5,553 nucleotides of DNA from Alphaproteobacteria bacterium (lineage in GTDB: Bacteria > Pseudomonadota > Alphaproteobacteria > ATCC43930 > CGMCC-115725): assembly GCA_019237175.1 (NCBI GenBank), contig JAFAHP010000633.1, forward strand, positions 1-5,553, in the 5' to 3' direction. Below the pieces are notes generated by a model that was given only the letters and a program-made list of their open reading frames with translations, searched no databases and had not been told where the DNA came from. Position 1 is the first letter of the stretch, and each line of letters opens with the position of its first letter. Of this stretch, positions 1 to 5,553 are shown piece after piece. Position numbers and translations under genes: made by a program.

Positions 1-52
1 CGCGCACCCCGGCGAAGGTTCGCTCGAGCCGAGCTTCGCGACAGGCCGCCCG

Positions 53-2461
53 TTGCCGTCGGAGCTTCTTTACCGGCGCTGCGATCCGGCGGAATTGCCG
101 TTCCAATTATGCAGCGAGCTCGAAGAGGCGCCGGGACCGATCGGCCATGAGCGCGCGATCGAGGCGATCCAATTCGCGATGCGGATGCGCCCCAAGGGCT
201 ACAATGTCTACGCCCTTGGCGCCAGCGGAAGCGGGCGGCATGGCATGGTCGAAGCCCTGCTGAGAGCGCAGGCCCGCGGCCAATCGTCCCCACCCGACTC
301 GTGTTATGTAAACAATTTCGCTGACCCGCAGCGACCACATCATCTAAGCCTGCCGCCGGGACGCGGCGCCAGCCTCGCCGCCGCGATGAAAAGACTGGTC
401 GAGGAATTGCGCGCCGCGCTACCGGCGGCATTCGAGCGTGATGAATACCGCGTCCGCCGCGACGCGCTCGATCAGCAATTCAAACAACGCAGCGAGCAGG
501 CCTTTGGCGCCTTGCAGAAGCAGGCCGACAGCAAAGGCATCGCTTTGATCCGCACGCCGATGGGACTTGGCGTGGCACCACGGCGCGACGGCAAGGTGCT
601 GAGCCCTGACTTGTTTGAGGCTCTGCCGGCGGAGGAGCGTGAGCGCATCCAGCATGAGATCGAGGGTGTGCAAAACCAGCTCGAGGCGATCATGCAGCAG
701 GTGCCACAATGGGACCGCGAGCGCCGTGACGCCTTGCAAGCGCTCAATCGCGCAACGACCGGCTTTGCGATTGGGCACCTGATACAGGAGCTGCGCGCGG
801 GTTTTTCGGATCTGCCGCGGGTCAACATTTATCTCGACGCCGTCGAGGCGGATATTAAGGAGCACGCCGACGATTTTCTGCCGATACCGCCGGCAGAAAC
901 GCCGGTCCCGGCCCCGCAAGCGATGACCCAGGCGTTCGACGACGTCCGTTTCCGCCGCTATCAGGTTAACGTCATTGTCGACAATGGCGCGCAGCAAGGC
1001 GCTCCCGTCATTTACGAGGACAACCCGACCCATCAAAACCTGGTCGGACGCGCCGAGCATCTGGCGCGCTTTGGCGCCTTGGTCACCGATTTCAACTTAT
1101 TGGCACCGGGAGCATTGCACCGGGCAAACGGCGGCTATCTGATCCTCGACGCGACAAAGCTACTGGCCGGCAATTTCGGCTGGCCGTCGTTGAAGCGCGC
1201 ACTGAACGCGGGTCAGATCCGCATCGAAACCTTGGAGCAGTTGCTGAGCATGGCGAGCACGGTATCGCTCGATCCAGAGCCGATCCCGCTCGATGTCAAG
1301 ATCGTACTGATCGGGCCGCCGCTGCTCTATTATCTGCTTAGCGCCTCTGACGAGGAATTCCCGGACCTCTTCAAGATTGCGGCCGATTTTGACGACCGGG
1401 TTGCGCGCAACCCCGAGACAAGCTTGCTCTATGCCCGGCTGATCTGCGCCGTCGGTCGCCGCGAAGAACTGCGCTCGTTCGATCGAGACGCGGTTGCACG
1501 CGTCATCGAGCAAGCCGCGCGGCTCGCCGAAGACGCGGGAAAATTGTCCACCAGTAGGCGGGCCATTAACGGATTGGTGCGGGAGGCCGATCAGCTCGCC
1601 GCCGATGCCGGTAAGGACGTGGTCGGCGTGGCTGAGGTGCAGGCCGCGATCGATGCGCAATTCCGCCGCGGCGACCGCATCTATCGGCGTCTTCAGGAGG
1701 AGATCGGCCGCAAGACGCTCCGCATCGAGACCGACGGTGCGGCGGTTGGACAAGTTAACGGACTTTCCGTGATCAGTCTCGGCGCTCTCTCATTCGGAAC
1801 GCCAAGTCGAATTACCGCGCAGGTGCGGCTTGGTCGCGGCGAAGTTGTCGATATCGAGCGCGAGGTGGCGCTCGGCGGCCCACTGCATTCCAAGGGCGTG
1901 TTGATCCTGTCGGGCTTTCTCGGCGGACGCTTTGGCGGGAGCCGGCCGCTGTCGCTGAATGCAAGCTTGGTTTTTGAACAATCCTATGGCGGGGTCGAAG
2001 GCGACAGCGCGTCGGCCGCCGAGCTCTTCGCGCTCTTGTCGGCTTTGGCCGAGGCGCCGATCAAGCAATGTTTTGCGGTCACTGGCTCGGTCGACCAGCG
2101 CGGCCAGATCCAGGCAATCGGCGGCGTCAACGAAAAGATCGAAGGCTTTTTCGACAGCTGCCGGGTCGCCGGGTTCACTGGAAAGCAAGGTGTCATCATC
2201 CCGGCAAGCAATGTCCGTCATCTGATGTTACGCAACGACGTCGTCGCGGCAGCAGCAGGGGGACGATTTGCGGTCTATCCGATCGACACGGTCGACCAGG
2301 GTCTGGAACTGCTGACCGGCATCCCCGCCGGAGCGCCCGCTGCCGGCGGTGAATATCCGGCGGGTTCGTTGAACCAACGAATCGCGGTGCGGCTTGATGC
2401 CTTTGCCGCCAAAGCGGCTGAACTTGCGCGGATTGCTGCTGGCCAAGGAGACCGCCGATGA
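53..2461 (+). CDS. Lon-like ATP-dependent protease (LonB/COG1067 type, AAA_32 + Lon_C)
   Basis: Probable cytoplasmic ATP-dependent serine protease of the Lon superfamily, 802 residues from a TTG start. Residues about 5-500 match the AAA-like module of this family: an N-terminal RRCDP (8-12), a Walker A-like GASGSGRH (56-63) in which the usual Lys and Ser/Thr are Arg62 and His63, EDNPTHQNLVGR (322-333), and a Walker B-like GGYLILDA (360-367) with Ala after the Asp. Residues about 565-765 are the Lon proteolytic domain: GDSASAAE supplies catalytic Ser652 and GGVNEKIEGFF supplies Lys695. Their 43-residue spacing equals that of the E. coli Lon dyad (S679/K722). There is no Lon N-terminal substrate-binding domain, as is usual for this branch. 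The start is uncertain: TTG at 53 has no clear ribosome binding site, and the frame stays open to the left edge with no ATG or GTG, so translation may begin outside the window. The stop overlaps the next gene by 4 bases. The degenerate Walker A leaves ATP hydrolysis in doubt; the family call is firm. Confidence 0.9.
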   Translation: MPSELLYRRCDPAELPFQLCSELEEAPGPIGHERAIEAIQFAMRMRPKGYNVYALGASGSGRHGMVEALLRAQARGQSSPPDSCYVNNFADPQRPHHLSLPPGRGASLAAAMKRLVEELRAALPAAFERDEYRVRRDALDQQFKQRSEQAFGALQKQADSKGIALIRTPMGLGVAPRRDGKVLSPDLFEALPAEERERIQHEIEGVQNQLEAIMQQVPQWDRERRDALQALNRATTGFAIGHLIQELRAGFSDLPRVNIYLDAVEADIKEHADDFLPIPPAETPVPAPQAMTQAFDDVRFRRYQVNVIVDNGAQQGAPVIYEDNPTHQNLVGRAEHLARFGALVTDFNLLAPGALHRANGGYLILDATKLLAGNFGWPSLKRALNAGQIRIETLEQLLSMASTVSLDPEPIPLDVKIVLIGPPLLYYLLSASDEEFPDLFKIAADFDDRVARNPETSLLYARLICAVGRREELRSFDRDAVARVIEQAARLAEDAGKLSTSRRAINGLVREADQLAADAGKDVVGVAEVQAAIDAQFRRGDRIYRRLQEEIGRKTLRIETDGAAVGQVNGLSVISLGALSFGTPSRITAQVRLGRGEVVDIEREVALGGPLHSKGVLILSGFLGGRFGGSRPLSLNASLVFEQSYGGVEGDSASAAELFALLSALAEAPIKQCFAVTGSVDQRGQIQAIGGVNEKIEGFFDSCRVAGFTGKQGVIIPASNVRHLMLRNDVVAAAAGGRFAVYPIDTVDQGLELLTGIPAGAPAAGGEYPAGSLNQRIAVRLDAFAAKAAELARIAAGQGDRR
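2445..2450 (+). promoter_or_regulatory. Shine-Dalgarno AAGGAG of the Usp-like gene
   Basis: AAGGAG lies 7 bases before the ATG at 2458, inside the last codons of the Lon-like gene. With the ATGA stop/start overlap (2458-2461), it fixes the start of the downstream gene and points to translational coupling of the two genes in one mRNA. Confidence 0.85.
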
Positions 2462-3273
2462 GCGCGGAAATCTCGCGGGTCGTGCTGGCACTCGACGCCA
2501 GCGTTGAGCCACGCACCGCGATCGGTCTGGCGGTGCGGCTCGCTGCGCGCGCGGCGACACCGTTGCGTGTGGTGTTTGTCGAAGACGAGGATTTGCTTTG
2601 CTTGGTGGGCTTGCCGATCGGTCGCGAGGTCGTCCATGGTGGCGGCGCCAGTGCATTGACGACCGAACAAATGGAACTGCATCTGCGCGCCGCCGCCATG
2701 CGCGCCGAGCAAGACGTACGCGAGGCCGTGCGGTCGCACGCAGTTGAATATTCGTTCGAGGTTGTGCGTGGTGCCGCGGGAGCTGTCTTCTCGGCGGCTT
2801 CCGAACGGGATTTGATCATCGCCAGCGCGCTTGCCCGTCCGGTGGCCGGATATTTTCGATTGGCGTCACGCTGGCTTGCGGTGCTCGAACAGACGCCGCG
2901 CCCGCTGTTGCTCACGAAGGAAGCTTGGCACAAAACCGGCGGAGTTACGGTATTGGTGCGCGACCGCAGTCCGGGATCGGCACGGCTGCTTCAGGCAGCC
3001 GCCCCGATCGCCAAGCTCGACAGCGAACCGATGAGGGTCGTCTGCCCGCCGACCCTGGCAAACGCAAAAGATTTTACCGAATGGCTCGACGAGCAGGTTT
3101 CGTCCTCTACGGTGCAGGTACAGCTCGAGGCGGCGTCCGAGCCGGCGGCCTTAGATCGGCAGCTTGTCGGATCGAACTCCGGCACGTTGGCAGTTGCGGC
3201 TGCTGCAGCAGAGGGACAGCGATTAAAGGAATTCGCCGAAAGCTTTGCCGGTAACCTTCTCATCGTACCCTAA
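2458..3273 (+). CDS. UspA-like (universal stress protein fold) tandem-domain protein
   Basis: A 271-residue soluble protein that looks like two tandem universal-stress-protein (Rossmann-like alpha/beta) domains. Domain 1 (about 5-155) opens with strand RVVLALDAS (7-15), where Asp13 sits at the usual Usp nucleotide-contact position. It continues with a helix (20-34), strand LRVVFVED (36-43), a helix from about 69 to 94, strand DLIIAS (118-123) and a closing strand PRPLLLTK (147-154). Domain 2 (about 160-271) repeats the layout more weakly: GGVTVLVRDRSPGSARLL (161-178), MRVVCPP (192-198) and a final NLLIVP. The glycine-rich G-x2-G-x9-G-(S/T) loop of ATP-binding Usps is not visible; the equivalent segment after DLIIAS reads ALARPVAGYFR, so ATP binding is doubtful. 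I see no signal peptide or membrane segment. Overlap with the Lon-like gene implies shared expression and perhaps a shared stress or proteolysis role (inference). The fold is moderately sure, the function unknown. Confidence 0.7.
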   Translation: MSAEISRVVLALDASVEPRTAIGLAVRLAARAATPLRVVFVEDEDLLCLVGLPIGREVVHGGGASALTTEQMELHLRAAAMRAEQDVREAVRSHAVEYSFEVVRGAAGAVFSAASERDLIIASALARPVAGYFRLASRWLAVLEQTPRPLLLTKEAWHKTGGVTVLVRDRSPGSARLLQAAAPIAKLDSEPMRVVCPPTLANAKDFTEWLDEQVSSSTVQVQLEAASEPAALDRQLVGSNSGTLAVAAAAAEGQRLKEFAESFAGNLLIVP

Positions 3274-3331
3274 AAGAAACGAGAGGATCGTGTCGGTCGG
3301 GTATCCTATGTAGAACGCTTCCCCAGCGGAT

Positions 3332-3381
3332 GCCGGGGTCCATCTCGCGGCCGCACGAGCAGCAGTTCGATGGGTCCCGGC
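3332..3381. repeat. 13-bp imperfect inverted repeat, possible REP-like element or terminator
   Basis: The arms 3332-3344 and 3369-3381 pair over 13 positions: 11 Watson-Crick pairs plus two adjacent G-T wobbles (3338/3375 and 3339/3374). The 24-base loop contains the 8-base palindrome GCGGCCGC (3347-3354). An alternative small hairpin, GGCT-TTCG-AGCC (3379-3390), overlaps the right arm, and a T6 run follows at 3405-3410. The element lies 59 bases after the Usp-like stop, so it could end that transcript. The T run is too far from the stem for a classical Rho-independent terminator, and a degraded intergenic repeat fits equally well. Confidence 0.5.
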
Positions 3382-3434
3382 TTTCGAGCCTGTCAGGAAA
3401 TTGGTTTTTTGCACACGCGTTCTTTTTTCCGTCG

Positions 3435-3509
3435 TTCCCGCGCAAGCGGGAATCAAGGGCGAGAGAGGTGCGCCTGCCTCTGGGCCCCTCCCCGGACTTG
3501 ATCCGGGGA
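3435..3509. repeat. Mosaic of short palindromes (REP/BIME-like)
   Basis: Two perfect stem-loops flank a weaker one. The first is TTCCCGC-GCAA-GCGGGAA (3435-3452), a 7-bp stem closed by a GNRA-type GCAA loop. The middle pairs AGAGG (3464-3468) with CCTCT (3477-3481), extendable by two wobble pairs. The third is TCCCCGGA-CTTG-TCCGGGGA-like: an 8-bp stem with arms 3489-3496 and 3502-3509 and a 5-base loop. From general knowledge, palindromes of the TTCCCGC/GCGGGAA and CCCCGGA/TCCGGGG types are dispersed many times in proteobacterial intergenic DNA. Multi-copy status in this genome cannot be seen from one window. No T run follows any stem in a position that would make it a simple terminator. Confidence 0.6.
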
Positions 3510-3575
3510 TCACGCGGGGGCAATGAGGGGAGGGCCACCAGGAAGAGTGTGGGATCCGCTCTCCACTTCGGAGCG

Positions 3576-4760
3576 CTATGCCCTTGCGTGTTCCGGCGAG
3601 GCGACCGGGATCTTGTAGAGACTGACCGCGTTCTCGAATACCAGCTGGTTGAGCGCTTCCTTGCCCAAAGCGGCCTCGGCCGGGGCGTGGCCCATCGCTT
3701 TTGAATGCGGCCATGGGCTGTCGAGTCCTGGGAAGTCACTCGCCCACAGAAAGTTCTTCAGGCCGACTTCGGGAGCGCGGCGGAAACCGCCTTCTTCTTC
3801 GACCTCGAAGGTGAAAAACACCTGACGCCGGACAAACTCGGTCGGCTTGTCGGAAAGCTCGATGTCAGGTTTGAACACGCGGCTCTGCGGCCCGCCGAAA
3901 TCGTATTCGCGGTCGAAGCGCCAGAACAGGAACGGGACCCAGCCCACCCCCGCCTCTTCGAGGACAAAGCGCACGCCGGGATGGCGCTCGCAGATGCCGG
4001 AAAAGACGACCGCACTCATCAGCTCCGCCATCAGCCCCATCGGGAAATTGGCAACGCGCATCAGCGCCTGGTTGCGGGGCTCGATGCCGGTCACCCCGAC
4101 CCCCATTTGCCGCGACCCGCCGGCGGGGTTGGCGTGCAGATTGACCGGTATGCCGGTCTCGGCTGCGGCAGCCCAGACCGGCTCCCACATCTGGTGGATC
4201 ACCGGCTCGGGCGCGTTGACCCAGTCAAAGATGACCCCGGTCGGCAGACCGAACTCCGCCACCCGCAGCAATTCCGCTGTCGCCTCCTCCGGGGTCTGGC
4301 ACGGCAACGGCAGCAGCATGATAAAGCGGCCGTTTGATTCCGCGTAAAGCTCGCGCGCCCAGTCGTTGACCGCTCGTACGACTGCAGCTCGCAGTTCGGG
4401 GTTTTTGATCTGCCATATTTGCTCGTACGGACCGTTGACCAGCTCGGCATCAACACCGTCGCGATCCATGTCCTCGCAGCGGTATCTGGCGTGGGCGGCG
4501 CGAAAGATGCCGGGCTCCGGCTCTTCCGGCAGGCCCGCCCGGGTGTAGCAGTTGACCGGTCCGCGGCCGACCCCGGCCCAGCCAACCCCGCTCCACGGCC
4601 GCCCCTCGACGACCCATTGCCGCACCCCATCTGCCCCGGTCACGACCCGCGGCCCGTCATCGGCAAATTTGCGCGGCAGCCGCTTCTCCCACAAATCGAA
4701 CGGCAGATGAAACAGCCGGCAATGACCGTCGGCCGAGACCACCCCAAATCGTTTTTCCAT
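3576..4760 (-). CDS. Amidohydrolase_2-family metal-dependent hydrolase/decarboxylase
   Basis: A 394-residue cytoplasmic TIM-barrel enzyme of the amidohydrolase_2 family (relatives of ACMSD and gamma-resorcylate decarboxylase), which cleaves or decarboxylates small organic acids or cyclic compounds using a divalent metal. Probable metal or active-site residues are Asp11-x-His13 at the end of strand 1 (VVSADGH), His209 (NLHANP), His260 (CERHPGVRFVLEEAG) and Asp342 (LWASDFPG). The family hallmark DMDRDGVDAE is at 97-106. The second His of a classical HxH is absent (Arg15 at that position), resembling the D/E-x-H variants. Length is normal for the family. The start is well fixed: an in-frame TGA lies 12 bases upstream and AGGAGG precedes the ATG. 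It is 25 bases downstream of the VOC gene and probably cotranscribed with it. The substrate cannot be named; an aromatic acid or ring-cleavage product is a guess. Confidence 0.88.
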   Translation of the reverse strand: MEKRFGVVSADGHCRLFHLPFDLWEKRLPRKFADDGPRVVTGADGVRQWVVEGRPWSGVGWAGVGRGPVNCYTRAGLPEEPEPGIFRAAHARYRCEDMDRDGVDAELVNGPYEQIWQIKNPELRAAVVRAVNDWARELYAESNGRFIMLLPLPCQTPEEATAELLRVAEFGLPTGVIFDWVNAPEPVIHQMWEPVWAAAAETGIPVNLHANPAGGSRQMGVGVTGIEPRNQALMRVANFPMGLMAELMSAVVFSGICERHPGVRFVLEEAGVGWVPFLFWRFDREYDFGGPQSRVFKPDIELSDKPTEFVRRQVFFTFEVEEEGGFRRAPEVGLKNFLWASDFPGLDSPWPHSKAMGHAPAEAALGKEALNQLVFENAVSLYKIPVASPEHARA

Positions 4761-4767
4761 CGCCCTT

Positions 4768-4773
4768 CCTCCT
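4768..4773 (-). promoter_or_regulatory. Shine-Dalgarno AGGAGG of the amidohydrolase gene
   Basis: On the minus strand AGGAGG (CCTCCT on the plus strand) lies 7 bases before the ATG at 4760-4758, in the 25-base gap after the VOC gene. It supports efficient, independent initiation of the amidohydrolase and confirms its start. Confidence 0.85.
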
Positions 4774-4785
4774 CATCCCGTAGGG

Positions 4786-5151
4786 TCAGTCGCCGCGAAA
4801 GACGACTTCCATGTTATTTCCGTCCGGATCGAGAACAAAGGCGGCGTAATAGTGCGGCCGCCGCAGACCGGGCGCCCCGTTGTCCGTCCCGCCAGCCTTA
4901 ATAGCCGCCTCGTAGAATGCCTCGACCTCGGCCCTGCTCTTGGCGGCAAAAGCGATGTGTTGTTTGACGGAATGCGGATGGTAGCGATCAATCCAAAAGA
5001 CAGGGAAGTCGACGCCGTAGCCGACGCCATCCGTTCCAATACCTTCGGGGATCTGCATGACGCGGCACAGACCCAGGGCACCCAGGGTTGCGTCATAGAA
5101 AGCCGCAGACCGCCCCACATCTGCGACGCCGATTCCCGTGTGATCAATCAT
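4786..5151 (-). CDS. VOC (glyoxalase/bleomycin resistance/dioxygenase fold) family protein
   Basis: A 121-residue single-domain vicinal-oxygen-chelate protein, probably a homodimeric metalloenzyme. The N-terminal MIDHTGIGVADVGRSAAFYD is the classic first beta-alpha unit, KQHIAFAA (63-70) starts the second, and LDPDGNNMEVVF (107-118) is the usual C-terminal strand. Candidate metal ligands His4, His65 and Glu115 match three of the four positions used by glyoxalase I-type enzymes. The fourth, on the strand FPVFWID (49-55), is not an obvious Glu. The start is fixed by an in-frame TGA at 5166-5164, 12 bases upstream of the ATG, with no other usual start between; the ribosome binding site is weak. 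It lies between an amidase and an amidohydrolase on the same strand, so a role in the same catabolic route, such as isomerisation, ring cleavage or detoxification, is possible but not shown. Fold assignment is sure, reaction unknown. Confidence 0.87.
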   Translation of the reverse strand: MIDHTGIGVADVGRSAAFYDATLGALGLCRVMQIPEGIGTDGVGYGVDFPVFWIDRYHPHSVKQHIAFAAKSRAEVEAFYEAAIKAGGTDNGAPGLRRPHYYAAFVLDPDGNNMEVVFRGD

Positions 5152-5228
5152 CGACAGCCCGTTTCAGGTCGGACGCCCGCGCACGAAGGACGACGACGCA
5201 CCGGCAACTTGCAAATCGGCCGCTCCCT
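5152..5228 (-). other. 77-base spacer between amidase and VOC genes
   Basis: I see no strong hairpin with a T run and no convincing promoter in this spacer. Read-through from the amidase into the VOC gene is therefore possible but unproven. Confidence 0.4.
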
Positions 5229-5553
5229 TTAGGTTCCGGTGCCGGCGCTAACCAGGGCCGGGCGGCGGCTGCGAAAGTCGGTCGCTTTTTCGAACGCATC
5301 GGCGACGCGGAACACCGTCGGCTCCTGAAACGGCAGGCCCGCGATCTGGATCGCGATCGGCAGCCCGCCTTCGCCAAAACCCGAGCACACCGAGATCGCC
5401 GGATAACCGGCAACATTGAACGGCATCGTAAAGCTCGGCGTGGCAAAGGTGTCCCAGGCCGCAACTTCGTCGATCTTGGCGGCTTCCGTCGGCTGCGCCG
5501 CGGTCAACACGACATCGAGATCGCGCATTGCGGTCTGCAATTCGGCGCGCAAT
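5229..5553 (-). CDS. Amidase-signature family hydrolase, C-terminal part (cut by window edge)
   Basis: The last 108 or so residues of an amidase-signature (AS) enzyme, a family that hydrolyses amide bonds with a Ser-cisSer-Lys triad. The visible part carries the family's C-terminal features: DVVLTAAQPTEA (13-24 of the visible part), then FTMPFNVAGYPAISV and GGLPIAIQIAGLPFQE, and a final helix (VFRVADAFEKATDF). Family members usually have about 450-500 residues, so the catalytic triad and glycine/serine-rich signature lie beyond the right edge. The TTG at 5552-5550 is an internal Leu codon, not a start. The reading direction places it first of the three minus-strand genes. It resembles free-standing amidases as well as GatA; no gatB or gatC is in view, so a catabolic amidase is favoured by the neighbours (inference). 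Confidence 0.85.
   Translation of the reverse strand, partial: LRAELQTAMRDLDVVLTAAQPTEAAKIDEVAAWDTFATPSFTMPFNVAGYPAISVCSGFGEGGLPIAIQIAGLPFQEPTVFRVADAFEKATDFRSRRPALVSAGTGT

Larger units (their letters stand above)
3274..3575. other. Convergent intergenic gap rich in palindromes
   Basis: This 302-base gap lies between the plus-strand Usp-like gene and the minus-strand amidohydrolase. Open frames crossing it have low-complexity, non-protein-like translations and run antisense into neighbours, so I call no gene. It holds the inverted repeats listed separately, two T6 runs (3405-3410 and 3423-3428), and a small 5-bp hairpin (CGCTC 3557-3561 / GAGCG 3571-3575) directly beside the amidohydrolase stop. 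None of these makes a textbook intrinsic terminator. Confidence 0.7.

Noticed and set aside
419..1060. Long minus-strand open frame (213 codons) antisense to the Lon-like gene
   Set aside because: It lies wholly inside a well-supported gene, its translation has no recognisable domain, and long antisense frames are expected in GC-rich DNA.
1160..1753. Minus-strand open frame (197 codons) inside the Lon-like gene
   Set aside because: It is a shadow of the coding strand in GC-rich sequence, with no family signature.
2196..2933. Minus-strand open frame (245 codons) spanning the Lon-like/Usp-like junction
   Set aside because: Its composition is Ser/Arg/Ala-rich shadow sequence, and it crosses two supported genes on the other strand.
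3379..3410. GGCT-TTCG-AGCC hairpin and downstream T6 as an intrinsic terminator
   Set aside because: The stem has only 4 bp and the T run starts 14 bases after it, so it does not meet the usual terminator form; mentioned only as a possibility.
3435..3509. CRISPR-like or tandem-repeat array
   Set aside because: The three stem-loops differ in sequence and are not regularly spaced direct repeats.
3330..3704. Plus-strand open frame (124 codons) starting in the intergenic gap
   Set aside because: It translates the palindromic repeats and then runs antisense into the amidohydrolase, with no recognisable domain.
3223..3739. Two minus-strand open frames across the intergenic gap
   Set aside because: They overlap the ends of both flanking genes and encode repeat-derived low-complexity sequence; the amidohydrolase stop at 3576 is consistent with family length.
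5144..5464. Minus-strand open frame (106 codons) overlapping the amidase end
   Set aside because: It is out of frame with the clear amidase-signature C-terminus, Arg/Ser-rich, and overlaps the VOC start.

Overview
The window is GC-rich, gene-dense bacterial DNA. The gene families, the GC-biased codon use and the short intergenic palindromes (TTCCCGC/GCGGGAA and CCCCGGA/TCCGGGG types) suggest an alphaproteobacterium, perhaps of Rhizobiales or Rhodospirillales type. That placement is inference; nothing here is a firm taxonomic marker.

Left part (1-3273, plus strand): two translationally coupled genes. The first encodes a Lon-like ATP-dependent protease of the LonB/COG1067 type: an AAA-like domain with a degenerate Walker A, followed by a C-terminal Lon protease domain with an intact Ser-Lys dyad. 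Its stop codon overlaps the start of the second gene in an ATGA, and a strong AAGGAG lies just upstream. The second gene encodes a two-repeat protein resembling universal stress proteins (UspA fold). The pair looks like a stress or protein-quality-control unit.

Middle (3274-3575): a 302-base gap between convergent genes with no convincing gene. It holds an imperfect 13-bp inverted repeat, then two perfect short palindromes with a weaker hairpin between them. This looks like a mosaic of REP-like intergenic repeats, part of which may also end transcription.

Right part (3576-5553, minus strand): three genes read leftward. They are the C-terminal end of an amidase-signature hydrolase (cut by the right edge), a small VOC/glyoxalase-fold protein, and an amidohydrolase_2-family metal-dependent hydrolase or decarboxylase. 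The last two are 25 bases apart and probably cotranscribed. Together they look like part of an accessory catabolic cluster, but no substrate can be named from sequence alone.

I found no RNA genes, CRISPR array, insertion sequence or phage genes. No clearly new system is evident. The points most worth a second look are the coupled Lon-like/Usp-like pair, both with degenerate nucleotide-binding motifs, and the intergenic repeat mosaic.
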